From: Nitrospirota bacterium
GTDB lineage: Bacteria > Nitrospirota > Thermodesulfovibrionia > Thermodesulfovibrionales > UBA6898
DNA: 64,000 nucleotides
Reading direction: 5' to 3'
NCBI GenBank assembly: GCA_003252075.1
Contig: QKDO01000113.1
Location: 1 to 64,000 of the forward strand
Shown here: positions 26,929 to 35,905 of the stretch, piece by piece
How the letters are laid out: each line of letters opens with the position of its first letter
How positions within the stretch are numbered: position 1 is the stretch's first letter
Made by a program: the position numbers and the translations under genes
Notes under the pieces: generated by a model
What the model saw: the letters and a program-made list of their open reading frames with translations, nothing else
The model's database searches: none
What the model was told of the DNA's origin: nothing

Positions 26929-27753
26929 ATGCAGATTACGGGAAAGACAAAGATTGCAGGTCTCTTTGGCTGGCCCGTTGAGCATACGCTCTCACCGTAT
27001 ATGCAGAATGCCGCTTTTCTGCACTGTGGCCTCGATTATTGCTATGTACCCTTTCCCGTAAGTCCCGGCCGCCTCGAAAATGCCATTGAGGCGATACGTT
27101 CATTGAATCTGTGCGGCGTTAACCTTACAATACCGCATAAAGAAGCTTCCCTGCCCTTTTTGGATGAAGCAGATGAAGAGGCTTTGGCAATCGGTGCGGT
27201 GAACACGATCACCAACGCTGATGGCATGCTTACCGGACATAATACGGATGGCAGAGGCTTTGCCGCAGCCCTTCAGGAGCAGAGAATTATCGTTGAAGGT
27301 AGCCGAGTCCTCATCATCGGAGCAGGAGGGGCATCCCGGGCCATTGGATATTACCTCAGCAGGACTGCCAAAAGCCTTCATATCTATAATCGAACCCATG
27401 AAAAAGCTGTTGCCCTAGCATCATTCCTCTCGCGAATGAGCGGAAACACTGACATCGTGCAGGACCTTTCATCTTTATCCGAATATGACATCATCATTAA
27501 TGCCACCCCTCTCGGACTGAAAGAAGATGACCCTCTTCCCCTTGACGTCAATCTCTTGCGTCCTTTCCAGACCGTCTGTGATCTTATTTACCGCAAAACC
27601 CCTCTCCTCAGGAAAGTCGAGCAAAAGGGATGCCGAACAACAGATGGCCTTGGCATGCTTCTTTGGCAGGGAGCATATGCTTTTGAGCTTTGGACTGGTA
27701 TGCATCCTCCGATCGAAGTCATGAGAACAGCTCTCTTAAGCGTTATCAAGTAA
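26929..27753 (+). CDS. aroE: Shikimate dehydrogenase
   Basis: AroE reduces 3-dehydroshikimate with NADPH. The sequence from ATG 26929 (274 aa) has GWPVEHTLSPYMQN for shikimate binding, NLTIPHKEA with the catalytic Lys, the Asn/Asp pair (NTDGRGF), the NADP loop GAGGASRA and a final GLGMLLWQGAYAFELW. The listed upstream start (26887) would overlap DUF512 by 38 bases and adds residues not found in the family. Confidence 0.96.
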   Translation: MQITGKTKIAGLFGWPVEHTLSPYMQNAAFLHCGLDYCYVPFPVSPGRLENAIEAIRSLNLCGVNLTIPHKEASLPFLDEADEEALAIGAVNTITNADGMLTGHNTDGRGFAAALQEQRIIVEGSRVLIIGAGGASRAIGYYLSRTAKSLHIYNRTHEKAVALASFLSRMSGNTDIVQDLSSLSEYDIIINATPLGLKEDDPLPLDVNLLRPFQTVCDLIYRKTPLLRKVEQKGCRTTDGLGMLLWQGAYAFELWTGMHPPIEVMRTALLSVIK

Positions 27754-27773
27754 TTTCTGGCATACTTTTTGCC

Positions 27774-27802
27774 TTTACTTAACTTCATGTGTGTGATACA
27801 AT
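27774..27802 (+). promoter_or_regulatory. Promoter for the lptC-lptA-lptB-rpoN-hpf-rapZ series
   Basis: TTTACT and TACAAT are separated by 17 bases. The -10 element ends seven bases before the GTG at 27810, so transcription would begin at the start codon and the lptC message would be leaderless. Confidence 0.55.
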
Positions 27803-27809
27803 TTTTTCA

Positions 27810-28322
27810 GTGAAAAAAAAACTCATTTTTCTTGTATTAATAGTCATTTCTTTTGCCATCCTTTTCTATCTTCGTTCAGAAAAAGTGGCACGGCTAAATG
27901 TTCAGCTTGCGGGCGATTCCTTCTTTGAAGGCCTTAAAATCATCAACAAAAAAGACGGTGTTACGGAATGGTTGCTTACCGCAAAACGAGCTGATCTGTC
28001 AAAGGATGGGAAGGAAGCCCTTTTGAGCGGCATCGAGATGAAGTTGGAGAAACAGGGCATGATAGTCCAGGCGGAAAAAGGTCTTTACAACATGGAGACA
28101 AAAAATGTCGCTATTGACGGGATTATAACAGCACATAACGAGAATTATGTTATCACGACAAGTCAGGCTCTCATTGACAGCGGAGGAGGAATACTCGAAA
28201 CCGAAGGTGCAGTAACAGTCGCAGGCAAGAGTTTCAATCTTGAAGGCAAAGGCATGCAAGCTGACAATAACGAGCAAAAAGTGAGGATATTAAATGATGT
28301 TAAGGCTACTTTTCACCGTTAA
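27810..28322 (+). CDS. lptC: LptC, LPS transport periplasmic protein anchored in the inner membrane
   Basis: LptC takes lipopolysaccharide from the LptB2FG pump and passes it to LptA. The product has one N-terminal membrane helix (KKLIFLVLIVISFAILFYL), then a beta-jellyroll region with ADLSKDGKEALLSGIE and GKGMQADNNEQ, as in the LptC/YrbK family. The GTG at 27810 is preferred to the listed 27789 start because the promoter lies across the latter. The reading gives about 170 aa. It overlaps lptA by 29 bases. Confidence 0.88.
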   Translation: MKKKLIFLVLIVISFAILFYLRSEKVARLNVQLAGDSFFEGLKIINKKDGVTEWLLTAKRADLSKDGKEALLSGIEMKLEKQGMIVQAEKGLYNMETKNVAIDGIITAHNENYVITTSQALIDSGGGILETEGAVTVAGKSFNLEGKGMQADNNEQKVRILNDVKATFHR

Positions 28323-28761
28323 TGTCTTTCTTCTTATCCTGTCAGCCTGGGTAGCGGCGGAAGAGCCCAAGGAAAAAATAAAGGGGCCAATAACCGTTAC
28401 GTCGGAAACACTCACTGCCGATAACAAGCAGCATACCGCTCTTTTTGAAAAGAAGGTGATTGCCAAGACGTCAGATATGACAATCCACGCTGACTGGATG
28501 CTTGTTTATTACAATGAGCAAGGCGGTGATGTGACCAAGATCGAGGCGAAGGGAAACGTCAAGGTCTACCGTGACGCCAAAGTGATCACATCAAAAGAAG
28601 CCACATATTTTGCTGACGAGGAGAAGGTTGTTTTCACGGGCAGCCCCCGCGCTGTTGACGGAGAAAACGTCGTGACCGGGACTAAAATTATTTATTTCAC
28701 TAAGGATGACCGCTCCTTCGTCGAAAACAGCAAGGTTATCCTCAAGAACAAACAGGATTGA
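28294..28761 (+). CDS. lptA: LptA/OstA-like periplasmic LPS-transport protein
   Basis: LptA forms the periplasmic bridge carrying LPS to the outer membrane. The 155-aa precursor begins with a cleavable signal peptide ending at AWVAA (~residue 22). The OstA-like beta-jellyroll repeats follow (DNKQHTALFEKKVIAKTSDM, KIEAKGNVKVYRDAKVITS, AVDGENVVTGTKIIYF). It overlaps lptB by four bases (ATGA), the usual gene order. Confidence 0.93.
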   Translation: MMLRLLFTVNVFLLILSAWVAAEEPKEKIKGPITVTSETLTADNKQHTALFEKKVIAKTSDMTIHADWMLVYYNEQGGDVTKIEAKGNVKVYRDAKVITSKEATYFADEEKVVFTGSPRAVDGENVVTGTKIIYFTKDDRSFVENSKVILKNKQD

Positions 28762-29486
28762 TGATGCATACGCTGGTAGTTGCCGGGCTGCGCAAACAAT
28801 ACGGCAAGAAGGTCGTGATAAAACACATTGATCTTTCCGTTTCCACGTCCGAGATTGTCGGACTTCTCGGCCCGAACGGGGCTGGCAAAACGACAACTTT
28901 TTACAGCATACTCGGACTCGTGCGTCCGGAACGAGGAAGTATCCTGCTTGACGGCAAGGAGATCAATGACCTGCCTATGTATCAGCGGGCGCTCAGCGGC
29001 ATCAGCTACCTTCCCCAGGAACCCTCTATCTTTAGAAAACTCACGGTCGAAGATAACCTCCGGGCAGTGCTCGAAATAAAGGGTCGTTCCAGGAGTGAGA
29101 TCGATGCGGAGGTGGAAACGCTGCTCAGAGAATTTCATCTCGAAGAATTTTCAACAAGAGAGGGGTACAAGCTTTCCGGGGGAGAAAGAAGACGCACGGA
29201 GATTGCCCGAGCTCTTGCGACGCGTCCTACCTTTATGCTGTTCGACGAACCCTTTGCCGGAATTGACCCCCTTGCGATCATAGAACTGAAGAAGATGATG
29301 ACCTATCTCAAAGGAAAAGGACTTGGCATAATCATTACCGACCATAATGTCCGGGATACCCTTTCGATTACTGACCGGGCATATATCATCAGTAACGGTG
29401 AGATTCTCGATGAGGGCATTCCTGAAAAACTCATCGCTAGTCCTAAAGTCAAAGAAGCCTATCTTGGTGAGGAGTTTAGACTCTGA
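28758..29486 (+). CDS. lptB: LptB, ATPase of the LPS export ABC transporter
   Basis: LptB powers LPS extraction. The 242-aa ABC protein has Walker A GPNGAGKTT (~38), Q-loop PQEPSIFRKLTVEDNL, signature LSGGERRRTEIARALA (~137), Walker B FMLFDEPFAGIDP and the H-loop ITDHN. The family-typical sequence LGLVRPERGSILLDG is present. Permease genes lptF and lptG are not in the window. One base overlaps rpoN. Confidence 0.97.
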   Translation: MMMHTLVVAGLRKQYGKKVVIKHIDLSVSTSEIVGLLGPNGAGKTTTFYSILGLVRPERGSILLDGKEINDLPMYQRALSGISYLPQEPSIFRKLTVEDNLRAVLEIKGRSRSEIDAEVETLLREFHLEEFSTREGYKLSGGERRRTEIARALATRPTFMLFDEPFAGIDPLAIIELKKMMTYLKGKGLGIIITDHNVRDTLSITDRAYIISNGEILDEGIPEKLIASPKVKEAYLGEEFRL

Positions 29487-30922
29487 TGGCGCTTGAAAGT
29501 CGGCTTGAGCTAAAGCTGTCACAAAAACTGGTCCTTACGCCGCAGCTCCAAATGGCCATCAAACTGCTTCAGATGCCGCAGCTGGAACTGTCACAGACCC
29601 TTACACAGGAGCTTACGGAGAATCCGTTTTTAGAAGAAACGACAGACATCATTTCTGATGCCGACCTCTCATTCGAGGATAAGGAGTCGCTTGAACAGAC
29701 CGAGGACTACCGAGATGACGCGGAGGTTCCGCTCGAAGGCCTGAGCACGTTCACTGCCGATGACTATTTTGATGAGCGCAGCTCTGACGGCAGGGATCTC
29801 GGCTATTTTACGTCTGGCAGTGTGACCCATCCGTCCTTCGAGCAGTTTCTCAGCAGCTCTCCCGACCTTTATGATCATCTTATCTTGCAACTGCGCCTCT
29901 GTCATGAGGAAGACGATGTGCGGCGTGTTGCTGAACTGATCATCGGCAACATTGATGAAAACGGCTACCTCATCGCAACAAATGACGAAATCGAGCGGAT
30001 ATCTCAGTCTTCACCGGAATTAGTCGAGGAGGCGGTCATCCTTGTCCAGGGGTTCGATCCGCCGGGCATTGCAGCACGGAGCCTTAAGGAGTGTCTCCTC
30101 CTGCAACTCAGACCGCTTAATGTCCGCGGCACGCTCGTGGAGACCCTTATCTCTGACCATCTTGACCTGGTTGGCAAGAAGAAGTATCAGAATATCGCCC
30201 GTCTGTGCAATGTTTCCGCAGACGATGTTATTGCTGCAGTAAAGGTGATTGAAGGTCTTGATCCCAAGCCAGCCCGCAATTTCAGTGCCGCCTCATCGAA
30301 TTATATCAACCCCGACGTCTTCATTATAAAAGCCGATTCAGGCTATCAGATCCTGCTGAACGATGAAGGGCTGCCAAAACTCAGGATAAACAGCTTTTAT
30401 CACCGCCTGCTTACCCAGAAGAACCTTGTCTCAAAGGAAGAACGGCAGTTCCTTGAGGATAAGCTCCGCTCGGCAGTGTGGCTCATCAAGAGCCTTGATC
30501 AAAGAAACAAAACGATCTACCGGGTAACGGAAAGTATTCTTACATACCAACATGATTTTTTTGACGGAGATGTAAGCAATTTGAAGCCCCTGAATCTGAA
30601 AGATATCGCGACAGAGCTGAGTCTTCACGAAAGCACAATCAGCAGGGTGACATCCAATAAGTACCTTGCCTGCCCCCATGGCATATTCAGTTTCAAATAC
30701 TTCTTCAGCAATGCGATACCGAGCGATTCCGGTGAATTATCGTCCACATCGGTGAAGGAGATGATCCGGAAGATAATATCTGAAGAGGATTCTTCATCTC
30801 CTCTCAGCGACATGAAAATAGGAGATATTTTCAGGAGCCAGAATATTATCATAGCAAGGAGAACGATAGCCAAGTATCGCGAAGAATTGAAGATTCCTTC
30901 ACAAAGTCAGAGAAGACGATAG
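29486..30922 (+). CDS. rpoN: RNA polymerase sigma-54 factor
   Basis: RpoN directs transcription from -24/-12 promoters that need enhancer-binding proteins. The 478-aa product has the N-terminal glutamine-rich activator region (SQKLVLTPQLQMAIKLLQM), an acidic linker (~50-105), the core-binding domain, a helix-turn-helix (LSLHESTISRVTSNKY) and the C-terminal RpoN box ARRTIAKYREELKIP. Here one residue differs from the canonical ARRTVAKYRE. The lptB-rpoN-hpf-rapZ order is the same as in enterobacteria. Confidence 0.97.
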   Translation: MALESRLELKLSQKLVLTPQLQMAIKLLQMPQLELSQTLTQELTENPFLEETTDIISDADLSFEDKESLEQTEDYRDDAEVPLEGLSTFTADDYFDERSSDGRDLGYFTSGSVTHPSFEQFLSSSPDLYDHLILQLRLCHEEDDVRRVAELIIGNIDENGYLIATNDEIERISQSSPELVEEAVILVQGFDPPGIAARSLKECLLLQLRPLNVRGTLVETLISDHLDLVGKKKYQNIARLCNVSADDVIAAVKVIEGLDPKPARNFSAASSNYINPDVFIIKADSGYQILLNDEGLPKLRINSFYHRLLTQKNLVSKEERQFLEDKLRSAVWLIKSLDQRNKTIYRVTESILTYQHDFFDGDVSNLKPLNLKDIATELSLHESTISRVTSNKYLACPHGIFSFKYFFSNAIPSDSGELSSTSVKEMIRKIISEEDSSSPLSDMKIGDIFRSQNIIIARRTIAKYREELKIPSQSQRRR

Positions 30923-30966
30923 CGATTACGATCACTGCAGAGAATTTATCGAAGGAAGGAGAACAT

Positions 30967-31491
30967 ATGAACATTGTGGTAAACGGAAGACATCTTGAGG
31001 TAACCCCTGCATTACGGAATTACTCTGAAGACAAGATACGGAAATTCGCGAAGTATCTGCCCGATGCATCAGAGGCAATTGTGACCCTGAGTATTGAGAA
31101 ATATCGACATAAGGCCGAGGTACTGCTTAAGACAAATGGAGTTCTTATCCAGGCAGAAAGCGTTACCGGAGAGATTTACTCGTCCATCGATGAGGTTTCT
31201 GAAAAGCTTGATCGACAGGTCAAGAAATATAAGGAGAAACATACCTCCTACAGAAAAGGAGCGGCAAAACCTGCTGAGCCGCAAGAAAAGGGAATGTCTT
31301 TGCAGGAGGGAGGAAGGATTATCAAAAATAAGCGGTTTGACCTTAAGCCTATGAGTCCTGATGAGGCATCAATGCAGATGGAACTTCTTGATAAGGATTT
31401 TTTTGTTTTCATTAACGATAAGAGCAGTGATATCAACGTTATCTATCGCAGAAAGGACGGCAATTTCGGCCTCATAGAACCCGCGAAATAG
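30967..31491 (+). CDS. hpf: Long-form ribosome hibernation-promoting factor
   Basis: HPF dimerises 70S ribosomes in stationary phase. The 174-aa protein has the S30AE domain (residues 1-100, IVVNGRHLEVTPALRNYSEDKIRKF). A linker of ~30 polar residues follows, then the dimerising C-terminal domain (KRFDLKPMSPDEASMQMELL...). Its length shows it to be the long form. A GGAAGGAGAAC lies before the ATG. Confidence 0.95.
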   Translation: MNIVVNGRHLEVTPALRNYSEDKIRKFAKYLPDASEAIVTLSIEKYRHKAEVLLKTNGVLIQAESVTGEIYSSIDEVSEKLDRQVKKYKEKHTSYRKGAAKPAEPQEKGMSLQEGGRIIKNKRFDLKPMSPDEASMQMELLDKDFFVFINDKSSDINVIYRRKDGNFGLIEPAK

Positions 31492-31498
31492 CCTACTC

Positions 31499-32398
31499 AT
31501 GGCACAGGCAAAAAGGAACGCATCGCAAGGATCTGCAGCGGCAAACAAGAGCAACCGTTCGCAGATCCTTATTGTCAGCGGTCTTTCCGGCTCCGGAAAG
31601 ACCGTAGCCCTCCGTGCAGTAGAAGATGCAGGATTTTATTGTGTAGACAATATACCCGTCTCTCTTATTCGCGCTTTGATCGAAAAGATATCGCCCCAGC
31701 AGAGTGCCGCACATATCGCCATCGGTATCGACATCCGTGAAAAGGAGTTCCTCGGTGATCTTAAATTGACGCTTACTGAGCTCAGGAAAGTTTTCCCTCT
31801 CCATATACTCTTTCTTGAAGCAGAGCCGACAGTTCTTGTCCGGCGCTTCAAGGAGACACGGAGGCCGCATCCGCTCGGCGGCACTATCGATCAGGCCATA
31901 GGAGATGAAAAAAAGGCACTTTCCGTATTAAAAAATAATGCTGACAGGGTGATTGATACCTCAGCGCTCTCTCCACATGAACTGCGAAGACTTGTTGCCG
32001 CCTTCTACGCCCCCCCCTCAGGACATAAGGATCTCGCGGTAAGCCTTATATCCTTTGGATTCAAGTATGGCATTCCCCAGAACATTGACCTGCTCTTTGA
32101 TGTGCGCTTCCTGCCAAATCCGTATTTTATTCCTGCCTTTAAAGAACTGAGCGGAACAGACAAGAAGGTGTCTGACTATGTCTTTTCCCATGCGGCCACG
32201 AGGAAGTTCATGAGAAAAATAAACGACCTTCTTACCTTTCTGATCCCTCATTATATCCATGAAGGAAAAACATACATCTCGATCGCGTTCGGCTGTACAG
32301 GTGGGCAGCACCGTTCGCCTGCCATCGTTGAGGAAATCGCCAAATCTCTTTCCGGAGACACCATCGACATGCATATCATCCACCGCGATATATCCTGA
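31499..32398 (+). CDS. rapZ: RapZ-family nucleotide-binding protein
   Basis: The 299-aa protein has a P-loop in SGLSGSGKTVALRAVED (~residue 28), VDIRE-like GIDIREKEF and the C-terminal GCTGGQHRSPAIVEEIA that binds RNA and metabolites in RapZ. In E. coli RapZ guides RNase E to the GlmZ RNA; whether that holds here is unknown, since no RNase E is expected where RNase Y is used. A basic N-terminal extension (QAKRNASQGSAAANK) is slightly longer than usual. Confidence 0.93.
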   Translation: MAQAKRNASQGSAAANKSNRSQILIVSGLSGSGKTVALRAVEDAGFYCVDNIPVSLIRALIEKISPQQSAAHIAIGIDIREKEFLGDLKLTLTELRKVFPLHILFLEAEPTVLVRRFKETRRPHPLGGTIDQAIGDEKKALSVLKNNADRVIDTSALSPHELRRLVAAFYAPPSGHKDLAVSLISFGFKYGIPQNIDLLFDVRFLPNPYFIPAFKELSGTDKKVSDYVFSHAATRKFMRKINDLLTFLIPHYIHEGKTYISIAFGCTGGQHRSPAIVEEIAKSLSGDTIDMHIIHRDIS

Positions 32399-32550
32399 CA
32401 TGCCGCAGAAGACTGCACATGCCTCCATCGCCCTGAGATTGTCGCTATGGTTTCCTGTCCGACCTGAGAACCAGAGAACACTTCGGCAACCGAGTGAGAA
32501 AGCCGGTGTCACGCGTGGCATCTGTACGTAAGGCTTTCGAACGAAGGCCA

Positions 32551-33189
32551 TTAGACCATTCTTCTATCGGGCCCGAAGATATATTTATGCAGCTGCAAAT
32601 TGAGCCTGACAGGCAGCCTGTCTGCAATGATCCATTCCACCAACTTCCGCGGCTCCAGATATCCAAAGGCGGGAGCAAAGAGTACTTCACAGCGGCTTGG
32701 CAGCCCCTCCTCCAGAACAATCCTTCTTGCCCATATATAATCTTTTTTATTGCAGAGAACAAACTTGACTTCATCCGATCTTTTGAGATGCTGAAAGTTG
32801 GTAAAATTATTTTTCAGGCTCATACCGCTTGCTGGTGTCTTCACATCCATGATCCTGATCACTCTGCTGTCAACCTCTCCGATCGGGAGCGTTCCATTCG
32901 TTTCCATCAGTACGGTGTATCCTGAATCAAGCAGCTGCACGGTAAGTCCTGCGACTTCATCTTTTTGAAGGAGTGGCTCACCTCCCGTAATCTCAACAAG
33001 CCGGATTGCTGCTTTATCTACTAGTGCGTATACGTATTCGACAGAAAGATCAGTCCCTTCATCATAAGAGTATTTTGTATCGCAGTATGAGCACCTGAGG
33101 TTGCAGCCGCTCATACGGATAAAGGTACAGGGTCGTCCTGCGTGCGTCGACTCACCCTGGATACTGGTAAATATTTCACAGACTTTCAT
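32551..33189 (-). CDS. queE: 7-carboxy-7-deazaguanine synthase
   Basis: QueE makes the 7-deazaguanine core used for queuosine, through radical SAM chemistry. The 212-aa sequence has EIFTSIQGESTHAGRPCTFIRMSG, the cluster motif CNLRCSYCDT (~residues 31-39), ITGGEPLLQ and a short C-terminal part (LNLQLHKYIFGPDRR). Its start overlaps the eamA stop by four bases. No queC/queD/queF is adjacent. Confidence 0.93.
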   Translation of the reverse strand: MKVCEIFTSIQGESTHAGRPCTFIRMSGCNLRCSYCDTKYSYDEGTDLSVEYVYALVDKAAIRLVEITGGEPLLQKDEVAGLTVQLLDSGYTVLMETNGTLPIGEVDSRVIRIMDVKTPASGMSLKNNFTNFQHLKRSDEVKFVLCNKKDYIWARRIVLEEGLPSRCEVLFAPAFGYLEPRKLVEWIIADRLPVRLNLQLHKYIFGPDRRMV

Positions 33190-34022
33190 GAGGTTGCCTC
33201 GTGTTTTCCCCTGATCGTAAGATAGCCCGAAAAAAGTATCAGCATGCCACCATACAGGGAACGAATGCCCGGCATCTCATGGAGGAAGAACATTGCGAGT
33301 AAAATTGCACAGAGAGGTTCAAGATAGCCGAGCACTGCCGTCCTGGTTGCAGTAACATCACGCAGCCCACGGTAGTACAGCACCGGAGCTATCGTCGAAT
33401 GGACAACACCCATGAACAGGTAGCTCCAAACCGCATGTCGAGGGAATTCCCGGATGAATGGCGCCAGAAGCATGATGATCGTCGTATTGACGAGAAACGT
33501 CAGCACTACAGGGTGATACTGCCGTGAATACAGGCGGCCAAGTATCACGATGAGCGCATAGGCAACTCCCGAGACGGTCCCGGCGACGATACCAGCAGAC
33601 TGTTCCTCCCCCAGCGAGAGACCGTTCAGCATGATCCAAAGACCTGCAGAGGCAAGAAGCATGGCAGACATGAGAAGCCAAGACACCTTCTCTTTCAAGA
33701 AAACTACGGCAAGAACAGCCACGATTACCGGGGCAGTATAATGCGCCAGAACAGCATTGGCGACCGTCGTTGCCTTAAATGCAAAGTAATAAGTCAACAT
33801 GTTTACCGCTGAGACGACGCCAAGAATCAACGGATACTTTATTTTTGGCACGGCAGCAATCTCGCGATAAAGCCCCCTTGCAATAATGTATGTTCCCTGA
33901 AGCACGCCGGATATTATCAACGCATAAAATATGAGGATATGAACGGGAACCGCGGCCAGTCTGATAACGATACCCAGAGAACTCCAGAGAAATATGGCAA
34001 GCAGAATGTAAAATTGAGTCAT
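33186..34022 (-). CDS. EamA/DMT-superfamily permease
   Basis: The 278-aa integral membrane protein has ten predicted helices arranged as two EamA repeats (residues ~1-135 and ~145-275). The second repeat includes GVVHSTIAPVLYYRGL, and YLEPLCAILLAMFFLHE marks the end of helix 9. DMT exporters carry metabolites or amino acids; the substrate cannot be guessed. It sits between coaD and queE. Confidence 0.88.
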   Translation of the reverse strand: MTQFYILLAIFLWSSLGIVIRLAAVPVHILIFYALIISGVLQGTYIIARGLYREIAAVPKIKYPLILGVVSAVNMLTYYFAFKATTVANAVLAHYTAPVIVAVLAVVFLKEKVSWLLMSAMLLASAGLWIMLNGLSLGEEQSAGIVAGTVSGVAYALIVILGRLYSRQYHPVVLTFLVNTTIIMLLAPFIREFPRHAVWSYLFMGVVHSTIAPVLYYRGLRDVTATRTAVLGYLEPLCAILLAMFFLHEMPGIRSLYGGMLILFSGYLTIRGKHEATS

Positions 34023-34031
34023 GAATCCGTA

Positions 34032-34520
34032 CTACTGAGCCCGGAACTTCTTTCGCAATGCACGTTCAACATGGGGTGGCACGAGACCATTGACCGTTCC
34101 CCCAAGAGATGATATCTCCTTGACAATCGTTGCGGTGAGATATGAATATTCCTCGCTCGGCATCATGAATACAGTCTCAATATCCGATGAAAGCCGCCTG
34201 TTCATCAAAGCCAGCTGCAGTTCATATTCGAAATCAGATACAGCCCGCAACCCCCTGACAATTGCTATCCCTTTTTTTTCCCTCACATAGTCCACAAGGA
34301 GGCCGTCGAACATTTCCATGCTGACTCTTTTATAACCCTTGAGCGTTTCACGGATAAGTGCCAGGCGCTCATCAACGGTAAATAATGGATTCTTCTTTGG
34401 ACTCGGAGCAACAGCAACAATCAGATGATCAAAGATCCTGAGACCCCTTCGGACAAGATCAAGATGACCGTTTGTAAACGGATCGAACGTACCGGGATAA
34501 ATAGCAGTCCGTTTTTTCAT
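34032..34520 (-). CDS. coaD: Phosphopantetheine adenylyltransferase
   Basis: CoaD makes dephospho-CoA from ATP and phosphopantetheine. The 162-aa protein has AIYPGTFDPFTNGHLDLVRR with the T/HxGH nucleotidyltransferase motif, the GLRAVSDFEYELQLALMNRR loop and PSEEYSYLTATIVKEIS. Its start overlaps the rsmD stop (ATGA), a common arrangement. Confidence 0.97.
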   Translation of the reverse strand: MKKRTAIYPGTFDPFTNGHLDLVRRGLRIFDHLIVAVAPSPKKNPLFTVDERLALIRETLKGYKRVSMEMFDGLLVDYVREKKGIAIVRGLRAVSDFEYELQLALMNRRLSSDIETVFMMPSEEYSYLTATIVKEISSLGGTVNGLVPPHVERALRKKFRAQ

Positions 34521-35092
34521 TCTTCTTTCCTGTACAGCGCAAGCATGGTATCGCCATACCGGTATTGCCTCCTACATGCTAAGGTACCCATTTTTTCCGG
34601 CACCTTTTTCTTTTTGGAATGTTCACAAACAATGACGCCCCGTGCATCTAAGATACCATATTCTTCGATCAATGGCAGGATTTTCTCGATTTCTCCCGAA
34701 TCATAGGGAGGATCTGCAAAAATGATGTCATATTGTTCGCCTGACCCCGATATCCTCTTCAGAAATGTCTCAGCCTGCTCGCAATAAATTTCTGCCCTGT
34801 CTCTGCACCCGATCTTCTCGATGTCCTCCTGAATGGCCTTGGCACGGAAGCGCACCATTTCAACAAATACGATTCTGCCAGCTCCCCTAGATGCCGCTTC
34901 AATTCCGATAGTCCCGCTTCCTGCATACAGATCGAGAAAGGATGAGCCTTCCAGTTCACCTCTGAGAATATCAAATAAGGCTTCCCGCACTTTTGCCGGT
35001 GTGGGTCGCAGTTCAGCTCCTTCCTTCTGCTTTCCAAAGAGCTTTTTTTTCCCTATTGCTCGCCCCTTGAATGATCCTGAAGATACCCTCAT
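34517..35092 (-). CDS. rsmD: 16S rRNA m2G966 methyltransferase RsmD
   Basis: RsmD methylates G966 of 16S rRNA. The product has MRVSSGSFKGRAIG at the start, DLYAGSGTIGIEAASRGA for SAM (~55) and the catalytic FADPPYDSG (~128). The ATG at 35092 aligns with the family start. The TTG at 35098 is closer to an AAGG and is also possible. The transcript likely starts about 90 bases upstream. Confidence 0.95.
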   Translation of the reverse strand: MRVSSGSFKGRAIGKKKLFGKQKEGAELRPTPAKVREALFDILRGELEGSSFLDLYAGSGTIGIEAASRGAGRIVFVEMVRFRAKAIQEDIEKIGCRDRAEIYCEQAETFLKRISGSGEQYDIIFADPPYDSGEIEKILPLIEEYGILDARGVIVCEHSKKKKVPEKMGTLACRRQYRYGDTMLALYRKEE

Positions 35093-35119
35093 ACCCAATC
35101 AAACCTTATGAACACTATC

Positions 35120-35182
35120 TTACCCTCCCAGTATCAGCAGAGACAGCAGTAGAAGGCAATGTATTTCTTGCCACGCTGTCAT
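35120..35182 (-). CDS. Possible 20-aa hydrophobic peptide in the rsmD leader
   Basis: The frame MTAWQEIHCLLLLSLLILGG follows a strong promoter so closely that its ATG would be almost at the 5' end of the message. The last 12 residues would form a short membrane helix. It may be a leader peptide or a membrane micropeptide. Its reality rests only on position and composition. Confidence 0.3.
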   Translation of the reverse strand: MTAWQEIHCLLLLSLLILGG

Positions 35183-35191
35183 GTTTTTAGC

Positions 35192-35220
35192 ATTATATCC
35201 GCTTCTAAGGACCGCAGCAA
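35192..35220 (-). promoter_or_regulatory. Strong sigma-70-type promoter for rsmD-coaD-eamA-queE
   Basis: TTGCTG and TATAAT are separated by exactly 17 bases on the minus strand. The predicted start is near 35185, about 90 bases before rsmD. Confidence 0.7.
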
Positions 35221-35416
35221 GGGATTTATGTTAGCCCGAGTAGGCTATGAATGAGATTTACCGCAGCATTATCGCTAAACCTTATCGCGAGATGTTACTA
35301 CCCCAGAAGAGACAGTAACAAGCCCAGTCGCAAAGACTCATTTAGGCTATCGCGTGCCATACCAGAAGCCGGAAGTCCGCCGTTACAATAATGAGGTTCT
35401 TCTTTAAGTTTATCGC
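35221..35416. other. Intergenic region with possible structured RNA
   Basis: No gene is seen in this stretch. It contains a 7-bp inverted repeat TGTTACT/AGTAACA around a 14-base loop, GCGATA repeated several times, and GCTGCGGT twice. There is no T-tract terminator after the sigma-factor operon. A small RNA is possible, but I could not match a known family. Confidence 0.3.
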
Positions 35417-35905
35417 CTAATTACCTGTAAAAATGAGTTTTTGAAATATTTCTTTTTCCTCTTCTGAGAGATTTTTCCAGAATCTGGACTGCTTAAGATG
35501 TTGCATCCTTTCATGTGCCGGCATTTCCCTGTCCCTAGCATACCTCTTTTGGGCTTGCACCCTGCTGTCCGCAGGGAGAGAATCTATCCTGTCAAGCCTC
35601 CTTTTCACTCTATCCCGTCCCGCTGGTTCGAGACTCCTATACTGACGGTAACGTTCTTTGAGCCTCTGCTGATCCTCCAAAGAAAGTCCATGAAACTCTC
35701 TATAATTCCGTCTTATTCGCTCTTTCCTTTCAGGCGTGCTGGACTTCCATTCGCAATAGTTTTGGATGACCCTCTTTTTTTCCTCTGCGGACATAGACTC
35801 CCATAAAACCTTATTCCTGCTCATTCTCGTATCGTCAGCAACGGCATAATCTCCCTGCAGAAGGACAAAAGAAAACATCAATAAAATCAGTATGCTCCAC
35901 TTCAT
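35417..35905 (-). CDS. DUF3106 periplasmic protein
   Basis: The 162-aa precursor has a signal peptide (residues 1-22, ending AVA). Repeated charged helical segments follow, built on W..M..EEK.R....Y.....P..R, e.g. NYCEWKSSTPERKERIRRNY, the pattern of DUF3106. Its function is unknown. By its helical repeat it recalls the Spy/CpxP-type stress chaperones, but I see no LTxxQ motif. It is the third gene of a sigma/anti-sigma operon and overlaps the anti-sigma gene by four bases, so it is probably part of that envelope response. Confidence 0.82.
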   Translation of the reverse strand: MKWSILILLMFSFVLLQGDYAVADDTRMSRNKVLWESMSAEEKKRVIQNYCEWKSSTPERKERIRRNYREFHGLSLEDQQRLKERYRQYRSLEPAGRDRVKRRLDRIDSLPADSRVQAQKRYARDREMPAHERMQHLKQSRFWKNLSEEEKEIFQKLIFTGN

